A stretch of DNA of 64,000 nucleotides from assembly GCF_000312445.1 (NCBI RefSeq), contig NZ_HE997186.1, positions 143,379 through 207,378 of the forward strand, given 5' to 3'. Source of the stretch: Phocaeicola abscessus CCUG 55929. Its GTDB lineage: Bacteria; Bacteroidota; Bacteroidia; Bacteroidales; Bacteroidaceae. Shown in pieces: positions 1 through 9,524 of the stretch. Numbering within the stretch: position 1 is the first letter of the stretch; each line of letters opens with the position of its first letter. The translations under genes and the position numbers were made by a program. The notes under the pieces are model-generated. The model had not been told where the DNA came from. It saw only the letters and a program-made list of their open reading frames with translations, and did not search any database.

Positions 1-2
1 AC

Positions 3-623
3 GGACGCATCGGACAAGTGCGGTGGAGCGTAGATCAGTGCGCTTCCGCCACGTTCTACGGCGTGACGATGGAAAGTCATCCGGGAGTGGGCGTAGACAA
101 TTTCAGCATACGCGGAAGCAGCGGCATCCACCTGAGTACGATCCCGATCGAAACATTACAGGCATTTTATCGGTTGCGTCCATACGACCTGATCGTGCTG
201 CAATTCGGCTTGAACGTGGCGAGCAAACGCACGACGGATTATACCGTCTACAAGGAGAGCATGAAAAAAACCATCGATCACCTGAAAAAAGCCTTCTCAG
301 ACATCAGCATCCTGCTGGTCGGCGTGGGAGACCGCGAATACAGAAACGAGGAAGATGGCAAACTGTATACCATGCCTGGCGTGAAAAATCTGATTCGCTT
401 CCAGCAGGCGATCGCCGCCGAGAACCGAATCGCCTTCTGGAACATGTACGAAGCCATGGGCGGGGAAGGAAGCATCGTGAAAATGGCGGAGAAGAAAATG
501 GCCAACCTGGATTATACGCACATCAATTTCAAAGGGGGCAGACATTTGGCCAGCCTTCTGTTCGAAGCGTTGAAATACGGAAAGGAACAGTACAACAAAC
601 GGAAAGTGTATGAAAAAAAATAA
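3..623 (+). CDS. SGNH/GDSL hydrolase-like protein, 5' end outside the window
   Basis: The reading frame is open from the first bases, so the gene begins upstream and the GTG at 18 is only an internal valine. The visible 200 residues contain a 'LQFGLN' block like the third SGNH block (GxND/GTN) and end with 'DYTHINFKGG', which matches the C-terminal D-x-x-H catalytic block. It overlaps the next SGNH gene by 14 nt, and an MBOAT acyltransferase follows, as in cell-surface polysaccharide O-acetylation operons. I infer an extracytoplasmic esterase or acyl-transfer partner; the substrate cannot be told from sequence. Confidence 0.75.
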   Translation, partial: GRIGQVRWSVDQCASATFYGVTMESHPGVGVDNFSIRGSSGIHLSTIPIETLQAFYRLRPYDLIVLQFGLNVASKRTTDYTVYKESMKKTIDHLKKAFSDISILLVGVGDREYRNEEDGKLYTMPGVKNLIRFQQAIAAENRIAFWNMYEAMGGEGSIVKMAEKKMANLDYTHINFKGGRHLASLLFEALKYGKEQYNKRKVYEKK

Positions 624-1566
624 CATCATCGCTCTCGTCTGTCTCACAGCAACATCGCTGCTTCCCTTCCGTACGGTCGCTCAGGATGTCGTCCCAGAGC
701 CGACGAGCCCGCAACCGCCCTTATACCACTCCAACGATCCGAAACCGTTCACTGCACCCTTGCACTTCATCCCGGTCGAAGAAGCAATTCCTGCCGCCTT
801 TCAAGGGACAGTTGAAAACAAGATTGTAGACGAAGCACATACCTTGTTCCCCTTCTTCGAGAGACTGCTGCTCTGCGAAGCACCGGTACGAATCGTGCAC
901 ATCGGCGATTCACACGTGAGGGGACATGTATACCCTTACACCACCCGCTTATTATTGGAAAAGGACTTTTCCGACCGAGCCGTTTATCCCGATACTATAA
1001 CTTATCGAACGAGCGGCATCGCCCGAGAAACGGGAAATCCCGGTCTCGTTTTTCATATCTTCGGCGTGAACGGGGCGACCGCCGCTTCATTCCACGCAGA
1101 GGAGCATATCCGGGAAGTCGCATCTCTCAACCCCGATCTGATCATCGTCTCGTTCGGAACCAACGAAGCGCATGGCAAGTATGCGGCAAGCGATCATCGG
1201 GTGGAACTGGACAACTTGATTACCTCCATACGGCAGGCATGTCCCAACGCCACCATCCTGCTGACCACCCCTCCGGGCGCTTATATCGGAAAAAGATACG
1301 CCCGGCGCATCAACCCCAATACGCGCCAGGCGGCGAAAGTCATCACGGAATACGCTGAACGGAAAAAGATAGCATCATGGGATCTGTATACTATTGCAGG
1401 CAGCGGAAAGCATGCTGTCCGGAATTGGAAACGAAGTAACCTGTTCCGCAGGGACGGCATCCATTTCACCCCCGAGGGATACCGGTTGCAAGGAACTTTA
1501 TTGTATCAGGCCTTTATAAAAGTATACAACGAATATGTGGCGAATAGTATGGAACAAACTGACTGA
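610..1566 (+). CDS. Secreted SGNH/GDSL hydrolase family protein
   Basis: This 318-residue protein has an N-terminal signal peptide (about residues 1-25, ending in VAQ). The SGNH blocks are visible: 'HIGDSH' with the nucleophile Ser101, 'SFGTNEAHG' as block III, and 'DGIHFTPEGY' with Asp282 and His285. It starts inside the end of the preceding SGNH gene and overlaps the MBOAT gene by 32 nt, so the three are translationally coupled. Paired SGNH proteins beside an AlgI-like MBOAT protein usually act in O-acetylation of an exported glycan. That role is inferred from context and not proven by the sequence. Confidence 0.85.
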   Translation: MKKNNIIALVCLTATSLLPFRTVAQDVVPEPTSPQPPLYHSNDPKPFTAPLHFIPVEEAIPAAFQGTVENKIVDEAHTLFPFFERLLLCEAPVRIVHIGDSHVRGHVYPYTTRLLLEKDFSDRAVYPDTITYRTSGIARETGNPGLVFHIFGVNGATAASFHAEEHIREVASLNPDLIIVSFGTNEAHGKYAASDHRVELDNLITSIRQACPNATILLTTPPGAYIGKRYARRINPNTRQAAKVITEYAERKKIASWDLYTIAGSGKHAVRNWKRSNLFRRDGIHFTPEGYRLQGTLLYQAFIKVYNEYVANSMEQTD

Positions 1567-3016
1567 TGTTCTGACATACGATGCCGAAGCGCCGATGCTG
1601 TTCAGCAGCGGAATCTTCCTGTGGCTGTTCCTTGCCTTTGTAGCCATATATCTGCTGTTGCACAAGCGGGATGCGGCTCGCATCGCGTTCGTCACGGCCT
1701 TCTCTTATTACTTTTACTATAAGAGCAGCGGATGCTATTTCTTCCTTTTGGGAATCGTCACGATCAGCGACTATCTCATCGGCCGGAGGATGGCAACGAT
1801 CGAGACGAAGTGGAAAAGAAGATTGCTGCTTGCAGCGAGCCTCGTAGTCAATCTGGGCTTGCTTTGCTACTTCAAATATACTAACTTCTTTTACGAGTTG
1901 CTGAGCCCACTATGGGGAGGGCATTTCCATGCGTTGGATATCTTCCTGCCCGTAGGCATATCGTTCTTCACCTTTCAATCGCTGAGCTATACCATTGATA
2001 TCTATCGTCGACAGCTCCACCCGCTCCGCCGATTATTGGACTATGCGTTTTACGTATCATTCTTCCCCCAGTTGGTGGCCGGCCCGATCGTCCGGGCACG
2101 GGATTTCATTCCCCAGATACACCGGCCGCTACTCGTTACGCAGGAGATGTTCGGTCAAGGCATATTCTTTATCCTCAGTGGCCTTTTCAAGAAGGCCGTC
2201 ATCTCCGATTACATCAGTATCAATTTCGTGGAACGCATCTTCGACAATCCAGCGTTATTCTCGGGCGTAGAAAATCTCTTCGGTATCTACGGCTACGCCT
2301 TACAAATCTATTGTGATTTTTCCGGCTACAGCGATATGGCTATCGGCATCGCCCTGCTCTTAGGCTTCCGATTTCCTCTCAATTTCCGTTCGCCTTACAA
2401 GTCGGAGAGCGTAACGGATTTCTGGCGACGCTGGCACATCTCCCTTTCCACCTGGCTGCGCGATTACCTCTACATTTCCTTAGGAGGAAACCGGAAGGGA
2501 CAGTTCCGTACTTACCTCCATTTGATCGCTACCATGCTGCTCGGCGGTTTATGGCACGGCGCCTCGTGGAACTTTGTCGTTTGGGGCGGATTGCACGGCA
2601 TAGCGTTGGCAGGCCATAAGTGGTGGCGCAATCTGAAAGGCAAGCCGAAGACAGCCGTTTCGCACGGCTGGAAGAAGATAGTCTCCATCGTCGTCACCTT
2701 CCACTTCGCCTGCTTCTGTTGGGTATTCTTCCGTAACAGCACGTTCGAGAGCTCCGTGACGATGCTCACGCAAGTTTTTGCCGACTTCCGACCGGGAGTA
2801 TTTACCCAACTCGTCTCAGGGTACAAACCGGTCTTCCTGTTGATGGTCATCGGTTACCTCCTGCACTGGGCGCCGGACAGCTGGCAGGATGCCTGCACGA
2901 GGACAGTAATCCGAATGCCGCTTACATGCAAAGCATTCCTCCTCATCGCACTGATCTATCTGGTAATTCAAATCAAAAGCGCCGCCGTCCAACCGTTCAT
3001 CTATTTTCAATTCTGA
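1535..3016 (+). CDS. MBOAT family O-acyltransferase (AlgI/DltB-like)
   Basis: A 493-residue polytopic membrane protein of normal size for AlgI-type MBOAT enzymes. 'VTDFWRRWHISLSTWLRDYLYISLGG' is the family signature, and 'GGLWHGASWNFVVWGG' contains the conserved catalytic His (His341). The family moves acyl groups across the membrane onto exported polysaccharide or other acceptors. It is the third gene of a coupled operon with two SGNH proteins, which probably complete the transfer outside the membrane. The start at 1535 gives a short N-terminal segment before the first membrane helix; a later start near residue 21 (MLFSSG) is possible. Confidence 0.9.
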   Translation: MWRIVWNKLTDVLTYDAEAPMLFSSGIFLWLFLAFVAIYLLLHKRDAARIAFVTAFSYYFYYKSSGCYFFLLGIVTISDYLIGRRMATIETKWKRRLLLAASLVVNLGLLCYFKYTNFFYELLSPLWGGHFHALDIFLPVGISFFTFQSLSYTIDIYRRQLHPLRRLLDYAFYVSFFPQLVAGPIVRARDFIPQIHRPLLVTQEMFGQGIFFILSGLFKKAVISDYISINFVERIFDNPALFSGVENLFGIYGYALQIYCDFSGYSDMAIGIALLLGFRFPLNFRSPYKSESVTDFWRRWHISLSTWLRDYLYISLGGNRKGQFRTYLHLIATMLLGGLWHGASWNFVVWGGLHGIALAGHKWWRNLKGKPKTAVSHGWKKIVSIVVTFHFACFCWVFFRNSTFESSVTMLTQVFADFRPGVFTQLVSGYKPVFLLMVIGYLLHWAPDSWQDACTRTVIRMPLTCKAFLLIALIYLVIQIKSAAVQPFIYFQF

Positions 3017-3091
3017 TTGGCCTCGCAAGCGGTACGTCATCTCAAAGAGTCGGTCGACAGCACTACAACATCGCCTATGAGATCCAAACAG

Positions 3092-4330
3092 TCAGGGGAT
3101 TAAGAGAGAACTGTCTCCATAGCTCAAGAAACGAAAGTCGTGATGCAAAGCATAATCGTAAATCATTCGCCAATCGCCGCGGACAAAGGCGGAAACCAAT
3201 AAGAGCAACGTGCTCTGCGGCTGGTGGAAATTGGTAATCATCTTCTTGACGATTCGGAACGCATAGCCCGGAGCAATGATGATCTGCGTACTCGCATGAA
3301 GCGCCTCCAATTGATGGCGGTCCATATAATCCAAAAGCACTCGCAAAGCTTCAGACACGGTCAAAGTATGCGTTCCTTCGTAAGGCGTCCACTGCCCGAC
3401 ATGCAGGGAATCCTGAGCGGTATCGGGGGCAGCTTTTACAATCTCGCCCAAATAGTATAAACTCTCCAATGTCCTGACCGAGGTAGTTCCTACGGCTACG
3501 GCGGCACAGCGATGATTCAACAGTTTCATAAGAGTGCTGCGCTTGACAGAGATCCACTCGGTATGCATTTCGTGTCCCTCAATCTCCGCATTTTTGACCG
3601 GTTTAAACGTTCCGGCTCCGACATGCAGCGTCAATTCCTCTCGGTCGACGCCTTTCTCATCCAACGCTTTCAAAACGCGGTTTGTAAAATGAAGTCCAGC
3701 GGTCGGAGCAGCCACCGAACCTTTAATCTTCGAGTACACCGTCTGGTAAGTCGTCTTATCGCTCTCTTCCGTCTTTCGATTCAAATACGGAGGGATCGGA
3801 AGTTCTCCGACCTCCTCCAAGATATCGGCAAAAGTCAGTCCCCGCTCATTCCAACGAAAATCGATCCAATGGCTGATTCCATGCGCTTGCTTCCGCACCG
3901 CCGTAAGCACGATCCGTTTTCCTCTTACTTCGACGTTCCTGCACAATGGACCGTCTTTCCATTTCTTCAGATTACCGATCATGCACCACCAACCGCAGCA
4001 TTCGGTCTGCTGGAAATTCAAGGCATAATCGTTCGGTTGAGCCGGTTCCAGACAAAAGACTTCAATCAACGCCCCCGTCTCTTTGCGGAAGAGAAGCCGC
4101 GCCTGAATAACCCTCGTATTATTGAAAACCATCAGTTCGCCAGAATCTAAATAGTCGGGTAAGGAAGTAAAGATGTCCTCGCTTGTTTTTCCACGACGAT
4201 AAAGCAACAGCTTAGCATGATCCCGCTCGGCCAAAGGAAACTTGGCGATCCGTTCGTTTGGCAGATCGTAATTGAAATCGCTGATCTTGATATGCTTCGT
4301 ATCTTCCATGATGAATGTTTTCATTTTCAT
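3092..4330 (-). CDS. queA: S-adenosylmethionine:tRNA ribosyltransferase-isomerase QueA
   Basis: QueA transfers and isomerises the ribosyl part of SAM onto 7-aminomethyl-7-deazaguanine in tRNA, making epoxyqueuosine. Family hallmarks are present: 'YDLPNERIAKFPL' near the N-terminus, 'FNNTRVIQARL', 'GSVAAPTAGLHFT' and 'ITNFHQPQSTLLLLVSAF'. At 412 residues it is longer than proteobacterial QueA (about 350), as usual in Bacteroidota. Start choice is uncertain: Met1, Met3 and Met8 (MEDTKHIKI) all lie within 24 nt. It is divergent from the DUF2027/Smr gene, and queF and queC lie close by on the same strand, so queuosine genes cluster here. Confidence 0.95.
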   Translation of the reverse strand: MKMKTFIMEDTKHIKISDFNYDLPNERIAKFPLAERDHAKLLLYRRGKTSEDIFTSLPDYLDSGELMVFNNTRVIQARLLFRKETGALIEVFCLEPAQPNDYALNFQQTECCGWWCMIGNLKKWKDGPLCRNVEVRGKRIVLTAVRKQAHGISHWIDFRWNERGLTFADILEEVGELPIPPYLNRKTEESDKTTYQTVYSKIKGSVAAPTAGLHFTNRVLKALDEKGVDREELTLHVGAGTFKPVKNAEIEGHEMHTEWISVKRSTLMKLLNHRCAAVAVGTTSVRTLESLYYLGEIVKAAPDTAQDSLHVGQWTPYEGTHTLTVSEALRVLLDYMDRHQLEALHASTQIIIAPGYAFRIVKKMITNFHQPQSTLLLLVSAFVRGDWRMIYDYALHHDFRFLSYGDSSLLIP

Positions 4331-4341
4331 GCAAAAATATC

Positions 4342-4349
4342 TATCTTTG
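4342..4349 (+). promoter_or_regulatory. Bacteroidota -7 element (TATCTTTG) for the DUF2027/Smr gene
   Basis: TATCTTTG matches the TAnnTTTG consensus and lies 29 nt before the ATG at 4379. The -33 region is T-rich (around 4317-4327) but has no clean TTTG. Confidence 0.6.
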
Positions 4350-4378
4350 CGCTAATATAAAAGCAAAAGGGAAATAAG

Positions 4379-5449
4379 ATGAAAATAGGAGATAAAGTGC
4401 GCTTCCTTAGTGAAGTAGGGGGAGGGAAAATAACCGGCTTTCAAGGTAAAAACATTGTATTGGTCGAAGATGGAGACGGGTTTGAAATACCTACTCCTAT
4501 TAAAGATTTAATCGTCATCGACAGCGACAACTATCAGGTAAATCCGACGACGAACGTCCCTCATTCTGCCCAAGTACAAGAAGTGAAAACTTCGCAGAAG
4601 ATCTTTCGCGAAGAAGAAAATCATCCAATCGCCTATCGTCCCGCTGAACGAAAAGGCGGCGATGCCTTGAATGTGTTTCTGGCTTTCGTGCCTGAAGATG
4701 TAAAGATGATTACGACCACCACTTTCGATGCCTATTTGATCAACGACAGCAATTATACCATTTGCTACACCTATCTCTCCGCCGAAGGACAAAGTTGGAA
4801 AATCCGCAATCAGGGATCGATCGCCCCCAACACGAAATCTCATCTCGAGGAATTCGGAATCACAGAGCTCAACGACCTGGAACACGTAGCCGTGCAACTC
4901 ATCGCCTTTAAGGATAACAAAGGGTTTACATTGAAACCGGCCGTTTCCGTTCAATGGCGTATAGATACGATCAAGTTCTACAAATTGCACACTTTCGGAA
5001 AAAGCATTTACTTTGAGGAACCTTCGCTGATCTACGACATCGTCAAAGACGATATCCCAGCCCAGCAAATCGCCCTGAACGCCTACGAAATCAGAGAATC
5101 GTTGCTGCAAAAGCAACCGACGGAACGACACTCTCACCGGAAACAGGAAACAAAAAGCATGAAAGACGGCATCCTCGAAATAGATCTCCACGCCCATGAA
5201 CTGTTGGAGACGACCATAGGAATGAGTAGCGGGGATATCTTAGACTATCAGTTGGATGTATTCCGAAAAACCATGGAAACATACAAAAATAAGCAAGGAC
5301 AACGCATCGTCTTCATCCATGGGAAAGGCGACGGCACCCTCCGCAATGCGTTATTGAAAGAACTGAATTACAAATATAAAAAATGCAGTAGCCAAGATGC
5401 CTCCTTCCGCGAATACGGGTTCGGAGCCACAATGGTTACTGTTCATTGA
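4379..5449 (+). CDS. DUF2027 protein with C-terminal Smr domain
   Basis: This 356-residue protein begins with a small beta-rich segment (residues 1-50, '[18 protein letters not shown]') like the N-terminus of Bacteroidota DUF2027 proteins. A DUF2027 core follows. The C-terminal Smr domain (about 275-356) has '[11 protein letters not shown]' and '[16 protein letters not shown]'. Smr domains, as in MutS2, bind or nick nucleic acid and in MutS2 act on collided ribosomes. This protein has no MutS ATPase part. A cytoplasmic nucleic-acid role is inferred; the substrate is unknown. Confidence 0.88.
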   Translation: MKIGDKVRFLSEVGGGKITGFQGKNIVLVEDGDGFEIPTPIKDLIVIDSDNYQVNPTTNVPHSAQVQEVKTSQKIFREEENHPIAYRPAERKGGDALNVFLAFVPEDVKMITTTTFDAYLINDSNYTICYTYLSAEGQSWKIRNQGSIAPNTKSHLEEFGITELNDLEHVAVQLIAFKDNKGFTLKPAVSVQWRIDTIKFYKLHTFGKSIYFEEPSLIYDIVKDDIPAQQIALNAYEIRESLLQKQPTERHSHRKQETKSMKDGILEIDLHAHELLETTIGMSSGDILDYQLDVFRKTMETYKNKQGQRIVFIHGKGDGTLRNALLKELNYKYKKCSSQDASFREYGFGATMVTVH

Positions 5450-5473
5450 GGCGTATATTCCTATCGGTTACTC

Positions 5474-5929
5474 CTACCTATCATGAATCTTCAGCCTGTA
5501 TGCGGCCAGCTCCTCGTATTTGGTACCGGGACGACCGTAGTTACAATACGGATAAATACTGATGCCGCCTCGTGGAGTAAATATCCCTGCTACTTCGATA
5601 TATTTCGGATCCATCAGTTTTATCAAGTCTTTCATGATGATGTTCACACAGTCTTCATGAAAATCGCCGTGATTGCGGAAGCTGAAAAGGTATAGCTTCA
5701 AACTCTTGCTTTCCACCATCTTTACATCCGGCAGGTATTCGATGCGTATCTCGGCAAAGTCAGGCTGACCGGTAATCGGGCATAAACTGGTAAACTCGGG
5801 ACAATTAAACCGAACCCAATAATCGTTCTCCGGATGTTTGTTCACAAATGTCTCTAACGTTTCAGGGGCATAATCCGTCCTGTACGCCGTCTGCCGTCCC
5901 AATTGAGTTAATTCATCTCTTCTTTCCAT
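5474..5929 (-). CDS. queF: NADPH-dependent preQ0 reductase QueF
   Basis: Type I QueF of 151 residues, the usual size. It reduces 7-cyano-7-deazaguanine to 7-aminomethyl-7-deazaguanine for queuosine synthesis. '[19 protein letters not shown]' contains the catalytic cysteine segment, and '[22 protein letters not shown]' is the QueF signature with the substrate-binding Glu and His. It starts 7 nt after queC ends, so queC and queF form one leftward operon with consecutive pathway steps. Confidence 0.96.
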   Translation of the reverse strand: MERRDELTQLGRQTAYRTDYAPETLETFVNKHPENDYWVRFNCPEFTSLCPITGQPDFAEIRIEYLPDVKMVESKSLKLYLFSFRNHGDFHEDCVNIIMKDLIKLMDPKYIEVAGIFTPRGGISIYPYCNYGRPGTKYEELAAYRLKIHDR

Positions 5930-5936
5930 CGATCAT

Positions 5937-6611
5937 CTATTTTGTTTCGCGTTCTGTTTTTATCTTCAAATACTTCTCTAATCCTTCGCGACGCAGCTTA
6001 CAGGCCGGGCAATGACCGCATCCGTCGCCGGGAATGCCATTATAACACGTCAACGTTTCATGGCGGACCAAATCGAGCACTCCCAATTTATCAGCCAATT
6101 CCCAAGTCTGCGATTTATCTATCCACATCAGTGGCGTATGAATTGCAAACTGCGCATCCATAGCTAAGTCCAACGTCACATTCAACGACTTGACAAAGGC
6201 ATCTCGACAATCGGGATACCCGCTGTAATCAGTTTGCGAAACGCCAGTCACCAAATGGCGTATTCCTTTTTCACGAGCATAGATGGCGGCGATACTCAAG
6301 AAAAAGAGATTACGCCCCGGGACGAATGTGTTGGGGAAGGTGTCAGCAGGTTTCTCCCGATCCATCACGATGGAAGCATCAGTGAGCGAATTGGCTCCCA
6401 ACTTCCCGATAAGAGAGACGTCCACCACGTAAATATCGACATCAGCCTTGGCGGCGATAGCCTTAGCGATCTCTACCTCGTTCACATGCTTCTGTCCGTA
6501 AATAAATGTGATTGCAAATACACGACGAAAATATTTCTTCGCCCAGAACAGACAAGTAGTAGAATCTTGTCCTCCGCTGAATACTACCAATGCATCTTCG
6601 TTATTCATCAT
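5937..6611 (-). CDS. queC: 7-cyano-7-deazaguanine synthase QueC
   Basis: QueC turns 7-carboxy-7-deazaguanine into preQ0 with ATP and ammonia. The PP-loop 'SGGQDSTT' lies near the N-terminus, and the Zn-binding cysteines are in '[16 protein letters not shown]' near the C-terminus. The frame is open back to 6677, but a -7 promoter (TAACTTTG, minus strand) lies at 6675-6682. Upstream codons would therefore fall at or before the transcription start. The tandem Met codons at 6611 and 6608 ([14 protein letters not shown]) give the usual length of about 220 residues. First gene of the queC-queF operon. Confidence 0.95.
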   Translation of the reverse strand: MMNNEDALVVFSGGQDSTTCLFWAKKYFRRVFAITFIYGQKHVNEVEIAKAIAAKADVDIYVVDVSLIGKLGANSLTDASIVMDREKPADTFPNTFVPGRNLFFLSIAAIYAREKGIRHLVTGVSQTDYSGYPDCRDAFVKSLNVTLDLAMDAQFAIHTPLMWIDKSQTWELADKLGVLDLVRHETLTCYNGIPGDGCGHCPACKLRREGLEKYLKIKTERETK

Positions 6612-6674
6612 TCCTGTTTTTTCGTGGTTAATCTGGATTACACGACCGTTATTCACGGCATCTTCTCGACGCTG

Positions 6675-6682
6675 CAAAGTTA
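6675..6682 (-). promoter_or_regulatory. -7 element (TAACTTTG) of the queC-queF operon
   Basis: TAACTTTG on the minus strand matches the TAnnTTTG consensus. It gives a leader of about 60 nt to the Met start at 6611 and excludes the longer reading frame starting at 6677. Confidence 0.65.
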
Positions 6683-7097
6683 CACATTATTCATAATCGG
6701 TCCAACTCGCTTTTTACATTTACTTAAAAATCGAACATCACAAAAAATAATCCACTTCCTTACGCAGTATTTCGAAAATCCAGGTATTACAGAATTTCAT
6801 AAACTGTTAAACACGACGATATGTAAAAAAAGTTATTATCGTATTCCTCCATACTTTCGTTGTAACTTTGAGCGGATGTAATGATAAAGAATGGGTGAAT
6901 ACCCTATCGAGCGTCAGGACATTACGTTCTCTACGCGTTCAAAAGTATTGAATGAGAAAGTGTTAAAATAACTCAGAGATATTCTTCTCTCTTTCCTGAA
7001 TATATTTTATTTCCGGATCCAAACTCCAGGTCTGGAAATAAATTTGATGTGCAGAAAAGTTTCTCGTCACCACGTTCGAATGGGATTAAAATTATAC
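6683..7097. other. Intergenic region between queC and nth, no recognised gene
   Basis: About 415 nt. A second TAACTTTG at 6863-6870 (plus) has only short frames after it, so it could start a small RNA or a decayed gene, but nothing is recognisable. The rest is AT-rich without clear hairpins. Confidence 0.5.
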
Positions 7098-7105
7098 TAA
7101 CTTTG
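7098..7105 (+). promoter_or_regulatory. -7 element (TAACTTTG) of nth
   Basis: TAACTTTG lies 19 nt upstream of the nth ATG and matches the phylum's -7 consensus. Confidence 0.65.
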
Positions 7106-7124
7106 CGAGATAAAGTCAGATGCT

Positions 7125-7772
7125 ATGAATAAGAAAGAATTATACAGCAAGACCCTTTCCTATTTAAAAGAGGAGATTCCGCAAGCAAAGACGGAACTTC
7201 ATTTCAAGAATCCGTACGAATTGATCATCGCCGTCATTCTGAGCGCTCAATGTACCGATAAGCGAGTAAACCTGATTACTCCTCCACTCTATCGCGACTT
7301 CCCCACCCCCGAAGCGCTCGCCACCTCAACCCCCGAAGTGATCTATGCATATATTCGCAGCGTGAGCTATCCGAACAGCAAGGCGAAGCATTTGGTCGAG
7401 ATGGCGAAGATGTTGGTCGCAGATTTCCATAGCGAAGTACCCGATAATATGGACGATTTGATCAAGTTGCCGGGAGTAGGCCGGAAAACGGCCAACGTGA
7501 TGTTGAGCGTCGTCTTCAAACAAGCCGTCATGCCGGTCGACACGCATGTCTTCCGCGTGAGTCATCGCATCGGATTGGTTCCCGATACCTGCACCACTCC
7601 TTTAGCCACCGAAAAATACCTGGAAAAATACATCCCTACCGAAGAAATTGCGATCGCTCACCATTGGTTGCTGCTGCACGGACGCTACATCTGCCAAGCG
7701 CGCCGACCCAAATGTGAAGTGTGCGGATTAAATGGGATTTGCAAGTATTCCCTAACGGCGCATGTACCGTAA
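7125..7772 (+). CDS. nth: Endonuclease III (DNA glycosylase/AP lyase)
   Basis: A 215-residue base-excision repair enzyme that removes oxidised pyrimidines and cleaves AP sites. The helix-hairpin-helix 'LPGVGRKTAN' carries the catalytic Lys121, and 'MPVDTHVFRVSHRIGL' carries Asp139. The 4Fe-4S cluster cysteines are Cys190, Cys197, Cys200 and Cys206 (spacing 6-2-5), as in E. coli Nth. Its 3' end overlaps the convergent MBL-fold gene by 21 nt. Confidence 0.97.
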   Translation: MNKKELYSKTLSYLKEEIPQAKTELHFKNPYELIIAVILSAQCTDKRVNLITPPLYRDFPTPEALATSTPEVIYAYIRSVSYPNSKAKHLVEMAKMLVADFHSEVPDNMDDLIKLPGVGRKTANVMLSVVFKQAVMPVDTHVFRVSHRIGLVPDTCTTPLATEKYLEKYIPTEEIAIAHHWLLLHGRYICQARRPKCEVCGLNGICKYSLTAHVP

Positions 7773-8552
7773 ATCAGGCTTTTCCAACGTCAGACCATCG
7801 TAGGCGAGATGGATATGCGGAGGCAACTGTTCGTCGATCACGGCATGCAACCCCATCTTATGACTCATGTGGATGAAATAGGTTTCCTCAGCGCCTATCC
7901 GCCGGGCATTCTGCAAAGCCTGTTCCAAATTTTGATGAGCAGGATGCGCTGCCCAGTGCAAAGCATTCATAATCAGCAGATCCAATCCATGAAGTTTCTC
8001 GTACTCCTCCTCAGGCATTGCAAGCATATCGGTGATCCATGCCATCTTGCCGATGCGATAACCTAAGATCGGCATCTCGCCATGCATAACGAGCAAAGGC
8101 AAGATCTCCGCTTCAGCGCCGCTCACGCTGCTCACCTTGAAAGGGATATCGGGAAATATCTCGGTCAGCGTAATCTTCGGGACACCCGGATAAAGACGGT
8201 CTCCGAAACAATAGGGAATACGTTGACGAAGATGGGCGTAAGTGCGATGATCCGCATAAAGAGGAATATCTCGGAGCCGTCCCCAAGGGCGGAGATCGTC
8301 TATCCCTCCGACGTGGTCGTAATGTTCGTGAGTCAACAATACCGCATCGATGGCTCTGAAATCATTCAGGCGTATCATTTGCTCCCGGAAATCGGGGCCG
8401 CAATCAATCAGTATACGTACTCCGTTCACATCGATGATCCCGGAACAGCGAAGCCGATTGTCATGCGAATCCTTGCTGGTACAAACGGGGCACGTACACC
8501 CCACTTCGGGTACGCCGGTCGATGTTCCGGTTCCTAATATCGTTATCTTCAT
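7752..8552 (-). CDS. MBL-fold metallo-hydrolase (PhnP/RNase Z-like)
   Basis: A 266-residue metallo-beta-lactamase fold protein. The Zn site motif 'HEHYDHVGGIDDLRPWG' (HxHxDH) is clear, and the N-terminal 'LGTGTSTGVPEVGCTCPVC' is typical of PhnP-like phosphodiesterases, with a Cys pair that may bind structural zinc. A phosphodiesterase acting on nucleotide-like substrates is likely; the substrate cannot be told. Its end overlaps the nth end, and it lies 12 nt after the DUF4348 gene on the same strand. Confidence 0.9.
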   Translation of the reverse strand: MKITILGTGTSTGVPEVGCTCPVCTSKDSHDNRLRCSGIIDVNGVRILIDCGPDFREQMIRLNDFRAIDAVLLTHEHYDHVGGIDDLRPWGRLRDIPLYADHRTYAHLRQRIPYCFGDRLYPGVPKITLTEIFPDIPFKVSSVSGAEAEILPLLVMHGEMPILGYRIGKMAWITDMLAMPEEEYEKLHGLDLLIMNALHWAAHPAHQNLEQALQNARRIGAEETYFIHMSHKMGLHAVIDEQLPPHIHLAYDGLTLEKPDLRYMRR

Positions 8553-8564
8553 CCTTGCGTATGT

Positions 8565-9425
8565 TTAATCGCTCAGATCGTCGAACTCTACCAATTTCCA
8601 CCGGCCTTTGCGACGTTTAAAATAGAGAGTATTGTCGAAGCCGTTGCCGTTCCCTTTCAATTCCATAATCCGCAGGTTCGATTCGGCAGGTTCAGGCCGG
8701 CCATAAATCACATTTGTCAAAGTATCTTTCGGAATGGGCGGAGAGAAGGCAAACCACTGTCCGGCATCGAGGGTTGTCTCCCATACGGAGAATTCATCGT
8801 CCGGATCAAAGGTGACATATTTCAACGGGTCGGCCACGCGGGCGGCCTGAAAAGCGCTGTCATTGGCAAAACGAGAATAGAAGTTGTAGAACTCTTCGCC
8901 GTCCGCTATTGAATCCCTCTCTGCCAGATTCACGAAATCGATGGCATGCAGCATCCAGCCCCCTTTCGTCCGTTCGAACGAATAGCGTTTAATCTCTCTC
9001 TTCTTTAAGAGGATCCATTCCACTTGCGCATTCGTTGCGGTGGTATCCTTTTCCACCCCGGCATCGGCGTTTTCGTTACGAATAATGGTATAGACCTCCA
9101 TGCGACTGAAAATAGGATCGAATTCCCACTCGTTTTTATCGATAAACGATTTCCGAACAGCATCTCTACAAATCAAAGGAAAAATTATACGCGACTTCTG
9201 CATCTTGGCATCCCGCGTAAAGCTGTAGATAAAATCGGTAAAGCTCTCGTCGACGGTAAGAGGAATACGCTCTTCCTGCCCGATGCCGATTTCAGCCAAA
9301 GAATCATCAATTGCGGCCAATCCGGACGAATCGGCCGCAGCACCTATCGAATCGTTCGCCTTATTGATATTTTTACAGGAGTTCATCAGCAAAACGGCGA
9401 CGACACTCCATACTAATCCTCTCAT
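8565..9425 (-). CDS. DUF4348 domain lipoprotein
   Basis: The frame is open to 9476, but the Met at 9425 (MRGLVWSVVAVLLMNSC) begins a lipoprotein signal with a lipobox Cys, so that start is chosen (286 residues). The rest matches Bacteroidota DUF4348 proteins, with a mixed alpha/beta segment ending 'YFKRRKGRWKLVEFDDLSD'. It is probably a periplasmic or outer-membrane-anchored protein of unknown function. It is probably cotranscribed with the MBL-fold gene. Confidence 0.8.
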   Translation of the reverse strand: MRGLVWSVVAVLLMNSCKNINKANDSIGAAADSSGLAAIDDSLAEIGIGQEERIPLTVDESFTDFIYSFTRDAKMQKSRIIFPLICRDAVRKSFIDKNEWEFDPIFSRMEVYTIIRNENADAGVEKDTTATNAQVEWILLKKREIKRYSFERTKGGWMLHAIDFVNLAERDSIADGEEFYNFYSRFANDSAFQAARVADPLKYVTFDPDDEFSVWETTLDAGQWFAFSPPIPKDTLTNVIYGRPEPAESNLRIMELKGNGNGFDNTLYFKRRKGRWKLVEFDDLSD

Positions 9426-9495
9426 TTTTCTCGACAAATTCGATACAAAAATATCCTTTTTTCTCCTTTTCCACAAAATATTCCGTTTAAATCCT

Positions 9496-9503
9496 TACAT
9501 TTG
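9496..9503 (+). promoter_or_regulatory. -7 element (TACATTTG) of pheS
   Basis: TACATTTG lies 21 nt before the pheS ATG. It overlaps a TTG that would otherwise extend the frame, which supports the ATG at 9525. Confidence 0.65.
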
Positions 9504-9524
9504 CACCCAATAAAAAATAACACT

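Noticed and set aside
6234..6881. Long frame opposite queC
   Set aside because: It lies antisense to the PP-loop and zinc motifs of QueC and has no recognisable domain.
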